Position numbers and translations under genes: made by a program. From contig NZ_JALOBS010000024.1 of assembly GCF_023228165.1 (NCBI RefSeq), forward strand, positions 1-64,000: a stretch of DNA of 64,000 nt, in the 5' to 3' direction. Each line of letters opens with the position of its first letter. The stretch's first letter is position 1. Of this stretch, positions 33,852 through 42,543 are shown one piece after another. This DNA is from Methylomonas sp. GTDB taxonomy: Bacteria; Pseudomonadota; Gammaproteobacteria; Methylococcales; Methylomonadaceae. The notes beneath the pieces were generated by a model that was not told the DNA's origin, ran no database searches, and worked only from the letters and a program-made list of their open reading frames with translations.

Positions 33852-34862
33852 ATGGATTCTCTATTTGATAGTTTCGATGATACACTTATTCACGCGATTT
33901 ATGAATGCGGCTATCCAGAGGAAATGTGCCACTTTCGCGAAGTCTGCAGGCGTTTCGCGAGGATAATTTCACCGCCTGTGAAATACAACCCTAATATATT
34001 GCTCGCCGAAGCTGCGAGAAAGGGGCAAATGCGCCGATGCATGCTCGCAAAAGAACATGGTGCGACTGATTTCGAAATGATGCTCCTTTGCGCCGCAGGA
34101 AATGGATGGCGCCAAATCTGTTCGCTCGCAAAGAGTTGGCACGCAAAACAATTTAATAAAATGCTTTACGCAGCCGCGCTCACCGGTCAAGCGGAAATTT
34201 GCGCGTTAGCACGTGAATGGGGCGGAAGTACCATTGATTTCAAGGAAATGCTCAGCTACGCTGCGAGAGACGGACAAATGGAGATTTGTTTCCTTGCGAA
34301 GAGATGGCTCGATGAAGCCTCGACATCGCCAGAGAAGAACGCAACTAATTTTGATGAAATGCTACGCAGTGCAACGCTCGCAGAGAATAAAGAACTCTGT
34401 GTACTGGCGAAAAGTTGGGGCGCGACTGATTTTGTGGGAATGTTTCGTCTCGCCGTTGCCGTTGGAGATATAGAAATGTGTATCCTCGCGCGTGATTGGA
34501 TTAGCTCGACAACTCCGCCGGAAGACCCAATAGACGTTAATGAAATGCTACGAAACGCGGCATTTTCTGGAAATAAAGAGCTCTGCATACTCGCAAAGGA
34601 ATGGGGTGCGACGGATTTTGACGGAATGCTGAGTCATGCCGCGGTAAATGAAAAATTGGATATTTGCATCATCGCACAAAATTGGGGTGCGACGAATTCC
34701 GCCGAAACGCTCCAACAAGTAATGGAAATAATAAATACCAGAGATGATATTAATAGAACGATGCACGAGTCATTGCCTGCCATACCAAGGCTTGACGAGG
34801 CGCCGTTAGCTACGATTCGCGAATTTTTAACAAATTTAAGAGCACAACATCAAGCGCGATAA
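33852..34862 (+). CDS. F-box-like plus short ankyrin-like repeats
   Basis: 336 residues from the ATG at 33852. F-box-like FDDTLIHAIYECGYPEEMCHF..VCRRFARIIS, then about nine repeats. After LAKRWL a degraded palindromic remnant (34305-34337; DEASTSPEK) sits in the usual inter-repeat turn. The last ~55 residues leave the repeat pattern and are helical and charged. Confidence 0.7.
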   Translation: MDSLFDSFDDTLIHAIYECGYPEEMCHFREVCRRFARIISPPVKYNPNILLAEAARKGQMRRCMLAKEHGATDFEMMLLCAAGNGWRQICSLAKSWHAKQFNKMLYAAALTGQAEICALAREWGGSTIDFKEMLSYAARDGQMEICFLAKRWLDEASTSPEKNATNFDEMLRSATLAENKELCVLAKSWGATDFVGMFRLAVAVGDIEMCILARDWISSTTPPEDPIDVNEMLRNAAFSGNKELCILAKEWGATDFDGMLSHAAVNEKLDICIIAQNWGATNSAETLQQVMEIINTRDDINRTMHESLPAIPRLDEAPLATIREFLTNLRAQHQAR

Positions 34863-34953
34863 ATTCTCTGAATTTATTGCTGCATTCTTGATATTTCTCG
34901 AAAGGACCGAGATAAAAGTTATTCCAATCATTTCGGAGATGCTCAATTGATTC

Positions 34954-34963
34954 TTTTTTGAAT
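34954..34963 (+). promoter_or_regulatory. T-tract/GAA motif upstream of 34987
   Basis: TTTTTTGAAT, 23 nt before the ATG. Confidence 0.5.
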
Positions 34964-34986
34964 CGGCATTAATTAATAAGTAATAA

Positions 34987-36039
34987 ATGGAGGATTTAAC
35001 ACTCTATCTTGATGATGCACTTATTCTCGCAATTTACGAATGTGGCTATCCAGAGGAAATGTATCGACTTCGCGAGGTTTGCCGGCGATTTGCGGCGATT
35101 ATCCCGCAGCCAAAAAAATACAAACCAAACACATTACTAAATGAAGCCGCGGAGAGTGGGCAAATACGCAGATGCATTATCGCAAAAAATCGAGGTGCGA
35201 CAGATTACGATGTGCTTTGTCGGGCAGCAATTAGCGGTAGTGTGGAATTGTGTTCTCTCATGAAAGAATGGGGCTCAAATGATTATAATGGCATGCTTTA
35301 TGAAGCTGCGTATTATGGACATGAAGAATTATGTAAACTCGCAAAGGAATGGGGCGGTGATAGTATTAATTTTAGCATGATGTTAGCAGCTGCTGCAAAT
35401 GGCGGACGGCGAGAAATTTGCATTCTCGCGAAAGAATGGGGAATTGTATATCCGAATGAAATGCTGCGTTTCGCAGCTACCGGCAGGCATGTCGAATTAT
35501 GTAAGCTCGCAAAAGAATGAGGAGCAACTGAATTTCGTTCAATGGCTAACATTGCAGCTGAAAATGGTCAAATTGAATTATGTGTCCTCGCGAAAAACTG
35601 GAGCACTTATAAAACAAGCGAGACAACGCTGAGTACTGTAGATCCAAATGATATACTTAGGTTTGCAGCCGCTGGCGGACACAAAACTCTGTGCGAGATT
35701 GCGAAGAATTGGGGAGCGACCGATTTTAATCGCGCACTAAAATTTGCAACACGCAAAGGACAAAAAGATACATGTGTCCTTATGAAGAATTTCGGCGCGA
35801 CTGATTTCGATGGTATGCTGCGCAAGGCAGCACGCCACGGAAATCGCGAATTATGCATTCTCGCAAGGGAATGGGGCGCAACTGATTTTGCCGGAATGCT
35901 CGCTCATGCGGAAAATGGTAAAGAGGAAGATTGTGCGTCTCCGTCGGGGTATCTTGGCGTATTTCTTCTCATGGCGCCAAGGAAACGTCACTCCGAAATA
36001 TGCGATTTGGCTGATAAGTGGATTGCAGAATCTCAGTGA
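34987..36039 (+). pseudogene. F-box/short ankyrin gene with one in-frame TGA
   Basis: The frame is open from 34987 to 36039 except for TGA at 35518-35520. There the repeat reads LAKE-stop-GATEF, where all sister repeats have LAKEWGAT, so a single TGG to TGA change explains it. Upstream: F-box-like LDDALILAIYECGYPEEMYRL and about five repeats. Downstream: about five more intact repeats. The downstream part has not decayed, so the mutation is recent, a sequencing error, or read through. Confidence 0.75.
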
Positions 36040-36081
36040 TGCCAATTTCGCCGATTCGAGTGAAATAGCGCGATGTTGCTC

Positions 36082-36092
36082 TTTTTTTGAAT
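36082..36092 (+). promoter_or_regulatory. T-tract/GAA motif upstream of 36116
   Basis: TTTTTTTGAAT, 23 nt before the ATG. Confidence 0.5.
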
Positions 36093-36115
36093 CTGCGCGT
36101 ATACAAACTAATAAA

Positions 36116-36693
36116 ATGGAAGTATTGACTCTACTGCATCTGGACGACTCTCTTATTTGTGCCATTTATTCTTGGGGCTATCCTGAGGAAATGTATCGCT
36201 TCCGCGAAGTTTGTAAGCGATTTGCAGAATTGCTTCCTAAACCAGAAAAATGTTTACCTGGCAAATTGTTAATTGATGCCACAAATAACGGACAATACGC
36301 GCGTTGTGTCATTGCGAAAATCGTGGAGCAACAAATTTCAATGAAATGCTCCGCATTGCAACGCAAAAAGGATATCGGAAGATATGTAAACTCGCGAAAA
36401 AATTCGGCGCAACTAATTTTGGCGAAATGCTTTGCAATGCGGCATACAGAGGACGAAGAGATTTATGCATTCTTGCAAAGGAATGGGGTGCAACATGCTA
36501 TGATTTTATGCTTAATGGTGCCGCATATAGCGGACATTTAGATTTATGTACACTCGCAAAGAAATGGCTCGGCGAAGCTCGGCGAAGCCTCGACACCTCC
36601 GGTGGAGCCTCGACAACTTCGTTGGAGGGCACAACTAATTTCAATGAGGCATCATTGTATGCAGCATGTGGCGGGCATAAAAACTTTATGTGA
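36116..36693 (+). pseudogene. F-box/short ankyrin gene broken by frameshifts
   Basis: The start at 36116 gives the F-box-like LDDSLICAIYSWGYPEEMYRF and one repeat helix (RCVIAK). At 36317-36320 an A-run has four A where sister genes have five, and the repeat pattern (RGATNFNEML) continues in the next frame to 36693. There GGHK is followed by a second shift at the A-run 36679-36683, after which LCEFAR would continue. It holds a composite of palindromic units at 36574-36630. With two indels in A-runs it is likely decaying, or the assembly has homopolymer errors. Confidence 0.75.
36574..36630. repeat. composite of double-hairpin units, in repeat gene
   Basis: GAAGCTC, GGC-GAA-GCC, TCGA, CACC-TCC-GGTG, GAGCC, TCGA, CAAC-TTC-GTTG, GAGGGC. 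The last half-unit (CAAC/GTTG) recurs at 39715, 39910 and 47165 in the same order, so this composite has been copied as a block. Confidence 0.85.
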
Positions 36694-36765
36694 ATTTGCG
36701 CGTTTGCTGAATAATCGCCAAAGAATAAGCACGATGTGGTATTATTTTTTGATGAGCGACTTGCG

Positions 36766-36804
36766 TTCAATAAATTAAAATCACAATTGAGCCAAGATAT
36801 ACTA
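36766..36804 (+). promoter_or_regulatory. conserved leader of zinc-finger gene family
   Basis: Core TTCAATAAATTAAAATCACA, then GATATACTA directly before ATG; matches the leader of 40282 most closely. Confidence 0.6.
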
Positions 36805-38034
36805 ATGACCGACTCGGCGGCACAATCTATAACATGCGCGACAATTAGCGAAATTCCCCAAGATAGCAAAATGGAAGAACTCCCGCGTAGCGGTCGAGCC
36901 GAAGGCGAACTGACTATTATGCAATTAGATGATTTTCTTATTCGCGTTATTTATTTTTGGGGTTATCCCGAGGAGATGTATCGCTTTCACGAAGTTTGCC
37001 AGCGATTCGCGAGAATATTTTTGAAGCCAGTAAGATGTTCGCCAGATGAATTGCTAATCATTGCCGCAAGAAATGGTCAACAAGCGCGATGTACGATTGC
37101 CAAAAATCGCGGTGCAACTGATTTTAATGGAATGCTCGGTTGGGCGGCACAAAAAGGAAAATCGAAAATATGTATCCTCGCCGTGGAATGGGGAGCGAGT
37201 GATTTTAATAGAATGCTCCGTGATGCTGCATATGGCGGACAATTGGCAATTTGCCAACTTGCAAAGAAATGGGGCGCGACAGATTTGGATGGTATGCTCG
37301 GTAATGCAGCGTTAAGAGGGCAAAAAGATTTGTGTTTACTCGCGATGAAATGGGGAACGACCAATTTTAATCATATGCTATCATACGCGTCGTTCGGCGG
37401 ACACAAATCCCTGTGTGAGATGGCTATGAACTGGGGAGCAACGAGTTTTAATAATATGCTTCGCTGCGCAGCTGTCAGGGGGAAATTCGAATTGTGTATA
37501 ATTGCGAAAGGATTGGGCGCAAGTGATTTTAATGGTATGCTTCGCAGTGCTGCGATTAATGGAAATTTAGACTCATGCCAACTTGCGAAAGAATGGGGCG
37601 CGACAAATTTCAATATGATGCTTCACGGCGCTGCAAGCGGAGGGAATGAATTTGCTTGCACCCTCGCAAAAGAATGGGGCGCAACTGATTTTAATGAGAT
37701 TATTCGCGTTTCCGCCAAATATGGACATGAAAACACATGCATACTCGCAAAGGAATGGGGCGCAACGAATTTCGACGAGTTACTCTATATTGCCGCTCAA
37801 TATGGAAAGAAAAATATCTGCATTCTTGCGAAAAAATGGGGAGAGACTGGTTTTAATGGAATGCTTTGTGGCGCGGCGCGCGGTGGACAAAAAGAGATAT
37901 GTATTCTTGCCGTGGAATGGGGTGCGACTGATATTAGCACGATGCGTGCCATTGCGCTTCAATATGGACAACGCGCTATTCGCGCGCTTGCCAGAAAATG
38001 GCTGCGCAAAAATGCGCGAATCGCCGAAGAATAA
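36805..38034 (+). CDS. F-box-like plus about 13 short ankyrin-like repeats
   Basis: 409 residues from the ATG at 36805, chosen because the start MTDSAAQSITC matches the zinc-finger-family start MADSVAQSTTC at 40282. After that point the finger itself is lost and replaced by ISEIPQDSK and a palindromic unit (36877-36912). Then F-box-like LDDFLIRVIYFWGYPEEMYRF and about 13 repeats follow, without further inserted units. It looks like a hybrid: 5' end of a zinc-finger member joined to a YPEEMYR-type member. Confidence 0.7.
   Translation: MTDSAAQSITCATISEIPQDSKMEELPRSGRAEGELTIMQLDDFLIRVIYFWGYPEEMYRFHEVCQRFARIFLKPVRCSPDELLIIAARNGQQARCTIAKNRGATDFNGMLGWAAQKGKSKICILAVEWGASDFNRMLRDAAYGGQLAICQLAKKWGATDLDGMLGNAALRGQKDLCLLAMKWGTTNFNHMLSYASFGGHKSLCEMAMNWGATSFNNMLRCAAVRGKFELCIIAKGLGASDFNGMLRSAAINGNLDSCQLAKEWGATNFNMMLHGAASGGNEFACTLAKEWGATDFNEIIRVSAKYGHENTCILAKEWGATNFDELLYIAAQYGKKNICILAKKWGETGFNGMLCGAARGGQKEICILAVEWGATDISTMRAIALQYGQRAIRALARKWLRKNARIAEE
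36877..36912. repeat. double-hairpin unit, in frame near N-terminus
   Basis: GAACTC, CCGC-GTA-GCGG, TCGA, GCC-GAA-GGC, GAACTG. It sits at the junction where the zinc-finger-type start switches to the F-box region, so it may mark or have caused the recombination point. Confidence 0.85.
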
Positions 38035-38079
38035 GCGCAGTATGGTATTATTTTTTCGATGAAAAACTGGCGAATCGCC

Positions 38080-38118
38080 TTTAATAAATTGAAATCGCGA
38101 TTAAGCTAAAATATAACG
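38080..38118 (+). promoter_or_regulatory. conserved leader of zinc-finger gene family
   Basis: Core TTTAATAAATTGAAATCGCG, then AAAATATAACG before ATG. Confidence 0.6.
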
Positions 38119-40188
38119 ATGGCGGAACCTGCAGCATCGCCTATTCATTGTGCGCGATGTGGCAAGATTTTCAAATATCACAGTCAATTGCAAAGGCACA
38201 ATCAGTGCAAAACGCCATGCACGCCAATCCCACAAGATAATAAAATAGAAGAAGTGCCATCATTAACTAATTTAGATGACCTTCTTATTCGAGCAATCTA
38301 CACGCAAGGTGGTGATTTCAAAGATATGCGTCGTCTGCGTGAAACTTGTACTCGGTTTGCTGAGATATTGCCTATTCCGCGGGAAAAACGCAATTTGACC
38401 AATTTATTGATAAATGCAGCAAAAAATAATCACGTAAAACTGTGTATCGTCGCAAAAAAGCTCGCCGAAGGCTCGCCTCCAAAGGAGGTGCTCAGTGAAG
38501 CCTCGCCTCCAAAGGAGGTGCTCGGCGAGGATGAATTTTGTGACATGCTTAATGTGGCGGCGCAAAATGGACATGCGGAAATTTGTATTCTTGCGAAGAA
38601 ATGGGGCGCAACTAATTTTAATGATATGCTTATCGAAGCCACTAATGGCAGGCATGAAAATGTTTGCATTCTCGCGAAAGAATGGGGTGTGAAACGTTTT
38701 GAAACCATGCTTAGTGAAGCCGCGTATTGTGGGCATGAAGAGTTATGTGTTCTCGCCAAAAAATGGGGCGCAACTAATTTTAATGATATGCTCAATGAAG
38801 CCGCGATTGGCGGACACATTGACCTTTGCATTCTCGCCAAAAAATGGGGTGCGACTGATTTTAGTGGTATGCTATATGGCGCAGCAGCAGGCGGGCATAA
38901 GGAATTGTGCATGCTTGCAAGGGAATGGGGCATTGTGCATTGCGACGAAGTGTTTTACGCTATGTTCGGCAGGCATAAGGAATCGTACGTTCTCGCCAAT
39001 GAATGGGAGGATTTCGACAAAATGTTTTACGCCGCGTGTGGTGGATATAAAGATTTATGTGTTCTGGCAAAAGAATGGGGCGCCACAAATTTCAATATGA
39101 TGCTTAGTGAAGCCACAAAAGGCGGACAAAGGGATTTATGCGCGCTCGCAAGGGAATGGGGTGCAACGAATTTCGATGAGATGCTCGGCATTGCCGCGTG
39201 GTACGGACACGAAGATTTATGCATCCTCGCAAGGGAATGGGGCGCAACTAATTTCAATTATATGTTATCGTATGCGGCAGTTGGCGGGCATAAAGTGTTG
39301 TGTGAATTGGCAATAAACTGGGGAGCAACGGATTTTAATTGTATGCTTCGTAGTGCGGCTATCAAAGGACATTCTGAATTATGTGTAATCGCGAAAGGAT
39401 TAGGCGCAACCGATTTTGACGGCATGCTTCATTCCGCTGCTGTTTGTGGAGATTTAGATTTATGCCAACTTGCGAAAGAATGGGGCGCAACGGCATTCGA
39501 TGAAATGCTCCGTGGTGCTGCAAGTGGAGGAGATGAATCCGCTTGCGAACTCGCAAAAGAATGGCTCGAAGCATCAAGCGCTACGCGGGAGGGCGTGGCA
39601 GATTTTGCCGGAATGCTTCGCAGTGCAGCGGAATATGGAAAAGAAAACACATGCAATCTTGCAAAAAAATGGCTCTGTGAAGCTCGCCGAAGGCTCGACA
39701 CCTCCGGTGGAGTCTCGACAACTTCATTGGAGGACGCAACTAATGAAATGCTTCGCGTTGCAGCTCAATATGGAAAGAAAAATATCTGTACTCTTGCGAA
39801 AGAATGGCTCCACGCAGTGTCGCCGCCGGAGGCGATGCTCGGCGAAGCCCGCCGAAGGCTCCCCCAGAGGGGTCGCTGCTCCGCAGTGCTCGACACCTCC
39901 GGTGGAGCCTCGACAACTTCGTTGGAGGGCATGACAAATTTTAATGAAATGCTTTACATTGCTGCTCAATATGGAAAGAAAAAAATCTGTATTCTTGCGA
40001 AAGAGTGGGGCATGACAAATTTTAATGAAATGCTTTATGGTGCTGCTCGTGGCGGACAAAGAGATTTATGTATTCTCGCCATGGAATGGGGCGCAACTGA
40101 TATCGATACGATGCGCGCCATTGCGCTCCAATATGGGCAGCAGACAATTTACGCACTTGCTGAAAAATGGACGCGTGAAAGTAAGTAA
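38119..40188 (+). CDS. zinc finger, F-box-like and over 20 short ankyrin-like repeats
   Basis: 689 residues. A C-x2-C-x12-H-x6-C finger (CARCGKIFKYHS...KTPC, about 11-34), F-box-like LDDLLIRAIYTQG..LRETCTRFAEILP (about 53-90), then more than twenty 27-residue repeats. It is a close relative of 11905-13596. Palindromic units interrupt it at three places: after LAKK (38458-38523), after LAKKW (39679-39735) and after LAKEW (39805-39930). A fourth, damaged remnant follows LAKEW at about 39562-39585. All are at the same position within the repeat, before the FNEML helix. Confidence 0.75.
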   Translation: MAEPAASPIHCARCGKIFKYHSQLQRHNQCKTPCTPIPQDNKIEEVPSLTNLDDLLIRAIYTQGGDFKDMRRLRETCTRFAEILPIPREKRNLTNLLINAAKNNHVKLCIVAKKLAEGSPPKEVLSEASPPKEVLGEDEFCDMLNVAAQNGHAEICILAKKWGATNFNDMLIEATNGRHENVCILAKEWGVKRFETMLSEAAYCGHEELCVLAKKWGATNFNDMLNEAAIGGHIDLCILAKKWGATDFSGMLYGAAAGGHKELCMLAREWGIVHCDEVFYAMFGRHKESYVLANEWEDFDKMFYAACGGYKDLCVLAKEWGATNFNMMLSEATKGGQRDLCALAREWGATNFDEMLGIAAWYGHEDLCILAREWGATNFNYMLSYAAVGGHKVLCELAINWGATDFNCMLRSAAIKGHSELCVIAKGLGATDFDGMLHSAAVCGDLDLCQLAKEWGATAFDEMLRGAASGGDESACELAKEWLEASSATREGVADFAGMLRSAAEYGKENTCNLAKKWLCEARRRLDTSGGVSTTSLEDATNEMLRVAAQYGKKNICTLAKEWLHAVSPPEAMLGEARRRLPQRGRCSAVLDTSGGASTTSLEGMTNFNEMLYIAAQYGKKKICILAKEWGMTNFNEMLYGAARGGQRDLCILAMEWGATDIDTMRAIALQYGQQTIYALAEKWTRESK
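38458..38523. repeat. two double-hairpin units in frame
   Basis: AAGCTC, GCC-GAA-GGC, TCGC, CTCC-AAA-GGAG, GTGCTC, AGT-GAA-GCC, TCGC, CTCC-AAA-GGAG, GTGCTC. The linker is TCGC instead of TCGA, and the 11-nt stem CTCC/GGAG is unique to this locus. Confidence 0.85.
39679..39735. repeat. composite of double-hairpin units, in frame
   Basis: GAAGCTC, GCC-GAA-GGC, TCGA, CACC-TCC-GGTG, GAGTC, TCGA, CAAC-TTC-ATTG, GAGGAC. Same composite as at 36574 with one stem mismatch. Confidence 0.85.
39805..39930. repeat. complex array of double-hairpin units, in frame
   Basis: About four units, some partial: CAC-GCA-GTG with TCGC and CGCC-GGA-GGCG; GGC-GAA-GCC; GCC-GAA-GGC joined to CCCC-AGA-GGGG, TCGC and TGC-TCC-GCA; then TCGA, CACC-TCC-GGTG, TCGA, CAAC-TTC-GTTG. 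Several stems (CAC/GTG, TGC/GCA, CGCC/GGCG) are found at this locus and rarely elsewhere, yet all pair. Confidence 0.85.
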
Positions 40189-40241
40189 GTCGCTAAATAA
40201 TGGTGCAGTATTATTTTTTGGTGCAAAAACCGGAGAATCGT

Positions 40242-40281
40242 CTTTAATAAATTGAAATCACAATTAAACAAAGATATACTA
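40242..40281 (+). promoter_or_regulatory. conserved leader of zinc-finger gene family, upstream of methylase
   Basis: Core TTTAATAAATTGAAATCACA, then GATATACTA before ATG. Nearly the same as the leaders at 36766 and 38080. Confidence 0.65.
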
Positions 40282-41466
40282 ATGGCAGACTCCGTGGCGC
40301 AATCTACAACATGCGCGTTATGCGGCAAGATTTTCAAATATCGCAGTCATTTGCAAAAACACAATCAGCGTAAAACGCCATGTGCGATTCGCGCGCCGAT
40401 TTCGCAAGATAGAAATCTCGCGCAAAGTGCCGAAAGCGGATTAGAAGAAAAATTATCGCGCTTGAGTCTCGCGTCGCGCGAAGATATTCATCCGCCGCTA
40501 AAATGGCTCGGCGGAAAATCGCAAATCCTCGAAGAAATCATCGGCGCGTTTCCGGAAAATTTCATCAGCACATTCTTAGCAAATCACTTCGCGTATCGCG
40601 AACCATTTTTAGGCGGCGGAAGCGTGCTGATTGGATTTCTACAGCGAATACGCAGCAACGGCATCATCGCCGATTACCAAAATCGCGCGAATGGACGAAT
40701 ATTCGCGAGTGATATCAATCCGCATCTTATTAATTTTTATAAATGTATTCAAGTCGGTTTGCCCGCGTTCGTTGATGCGCTGCGACAAATTGCGAATGAA
40801 TTCAGCGATTGCCCCGATATTGCCGAGGCACAAATGGTTAATGCGAAAGCCGCCGCAGCAAAACAAAGTAAAGATGAATATTATTATGCCATCCGCGACA
40901 GATTCAATGAGAACGCCGAAGGATCGACCCCTCCGGGGGAGCGTATCGGCGATGGTGCGAATCACGCGGCGCAATTCTATTTCTTGAATCACATCGGCTT
41001 TCGCGGCGTTTATCGCGAGAATAGCAGTGGCAAATTTAATGTGCCATACGGGCATTATAAAAACGCGATTCTCATTTCGGGCGAAATAGAAGAGAATTTC
41101 CGGCGATTATCAGAGTTATTTCAGCCGGTAATATTCTCTGTTCGCCAATTTGACGCCGCGATTCAAGATGCCACAGCCGGCGATTTCATCTATTTGGATC
41201 CGCCTTATGTGCAAGAAAATGCAACATCATTTACATCTTATTCTGCGGCGGGATTTAATGATACAACGCACCAGCGATTATTCGATATGATTCACGTATG
41301 CAGCGATAAAAAGATTCGCGTATTGTTAAGCAATTCCGCCACAAAAAAAGTATGCGATGCATTCGTGAATGACGCGCGATTTCGCATTCGCGAGATTATA
41401 TGCCGGCGCGCTATTAATTCGCAAAATCCCGCTGCAACAGCGCGAGAATTACTCATTTCGAATTAG
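40282..41466 (+). CDS. zinc finger fused to D12-class adenine-N6 DNA methyltransferase
   Basis: 394 residues from the ATG at 40282. N-terminal finger C11-x2-C14-x12-H27-x6-C34, the same as in the neighbouring repeat genes. Then a Dam-like domain: KWLGGKSQ (74-81), PFLGGGS (108-114), FASDINPHLINFYK and catalytic DPPY (306-309). It transfers methyl groups from S-adenosylmethionine to adenine in a specific DNA site. A palindromic unit (40911-40944) adds about 10 residues in the loop before NHAAQFYFLNHIGFRG, outside the catalytic motifs. It overlaps the convergent restriction endonuclease gene by 14 nt, so the two form a restriction-modification pair. Confidence 0.9.
   Translation: MADSVAQSTTCALCGKIFKYRSHLQKHNQRKTPCAIRAPISQDRNLAQSAESGLEEKLSRLSLASREDIHPPLKWLGGKSQILEEIIGAFPENFISTFLANHFAYREPFLGGGSVLIGFLQRIRSNGIIADYQNRANGRIFASDINPHLINFYKCIQVGLPAFVDALRQIANEFSDCPDIAEAQMVNAKAAAAKQSKDEYYYAIRDRFNENAEGSTPPGERIGDGANHAAQFYFLNHIGFRGVYRENSSGKFNVPYGHYKNAILISGEIEENFRRLSELFQPVIFSVRQFDAAIQDATAGDFIYLDPPYVQENATSFTSYSAAGFNDTTHQRLFDMIHVCSDKKIRVLLSNSATKKVCDAFVNDARFRIREIICRRAINSQNPAATARELLISN
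40911..40944. repeat. double-hairpin unit, in frame in the methylase
   Basis: GAAC, GCC-GAA-GGA (one mismatch), TCGA, CCCC-TCC-GGGG, GAGCGT. Confidence 0.75.
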
Positions 41467-42427
41467 CAATAGTGCCGATTAAGTCGCTTGCGCCGAGAAA
41501 TTCTATTTGATTCTCTTTGAAAAACTTTAAAAATTTTATTTTTTGCGAACACACTGTCCGTACTTTATCGTGCGATATGTTGAATATTTGTGTGTCAGAT
41601 TCAGGAAGATTTCCATATTGTTCTCGGCAAATTTTCTCAGCACCACCAATGCATATAATGCGTAGTGGTTTTCCATATAATTCTGGTATATCTGCATATT
41701 TGAATGGAACTCCGAGTATTTTTTCGCCGGCAGTTCCAGTAGTAAAGAATGTTTCGGCTTTTGCCTCCCAAATAAAGTTTGTTGTTTCAACATCTGGTTT
41801 ATGATGCTGTTTTACTTCCGGTTTGAGAAGTGTCATATGAAGTAACAAACATAATTCTTCGCAAATATATTCGCCAAATTTATTTGTCCATTGTTGCGCA
41901 AGTTGTAAATCGGGGCGTTTTATTTTCATTACTTTCCTTCCCCATACATCTTCATTGGCTTTCATCTGTGATTGTATCAATTGTTTTGTTTTGGCAATAC
42001 TTTGAGGAAGAAATGATAAATCACCTATAAGCCATCGAAGTACCTCGCGATTTGCAAGAAGAATAATTTGCGGATTATTTATCTTTTGTACCACATTTAT
42101 AAATTTATCGATAATGATTGATAATATTTGCTGTGTTACATTGGTATCTGAAATACTTGTTAATGGTTTTGCACATGAGATAATAACTGTTTCATTGGAA
42201 GTTTTACTCGATGATTCCATAAGTTGAGATATGGCGGTCACTTGACCAGGCGTATCACTTTGTTTCTTTGGTATTTCTATTTTTGGGATTATGCGCGGAA
42301 TTGTGACAATTTGCGAAACTTGACCGCATGTTTTTCTATTATGTCCTTTCTTTCCGCAAATAGAACACGGCATTTTTTGCATATGATGTTTATACTTTAC
42401 TGGCATTTCAATTTTTACAGTATTCAT
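41453..42427 (-). CDS. type II restriction endonuclease (PD-(D/E)xK) with zinc knuckle
   Basis: 324 residues. An N-terminal CCHC zinc knuckle (C21-x2-C24-x4-H29-x4-C34) and a basic Pro-rich linker precede the nuclease domain. The nuclease shows WTNKFGEYICEE (180-191), KPDVET with D212, then WEAK with E221 and K223, and GTAGEKILGVPFKYADIP (231-248). The last block is typical of giant-virus restriction endonucleases that resemble bacterial type II enzymes. It likely degrades host or competitor DNA, with self DNA protected by the adjacent adenine methylase. It has no palindromic units. Confidence 0.8.
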   Translation of the reverse strand: MNTVKIEMPVKYKHHMQKMPCSICGKKGHNRKTCGQVSQIVTIPRIIPKIEIPKKQSDTPGQVTAISQLMESSSKTSNETVIISCAKPLTSISDTNVTQQILSIIIDKFINVVQKINNPQIILLANREVLRWLIGDLSFLPQSIAKTKQLIQSQMKANEDVWGRKVMKIKRPDLQLAQQWTNKFGEYICEELCLLLHMTLLKPEVKQHHKPDVETTNFIWEAKAETFFTTGTAGEKILGVPFKYADIPELYGKPLRIICIGGAEKICREQYGNLPESDTQIFNISHDKVRTVCSQKIKFLKFFKENQIEFLGASDLIGTIANSK

Positions 42428-42543
42428 TGGTCGTTAAGAATTATTACAATGACTGAAACTTATTACAAAACAAATAAGTAACGGTGATAAATCACGTATA
42501 TGAAACTGAGTATTTTCGAAATACATAGAGCGTTCACTATAAA

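Noticed and set aside
36805..38034. GAGCTC boxes as simple restriction-site clustering
   Set aside because: The boxes are part of a fixed 30-nt layout with paired stems; isolated GAGCTC sites are not what is repeated.
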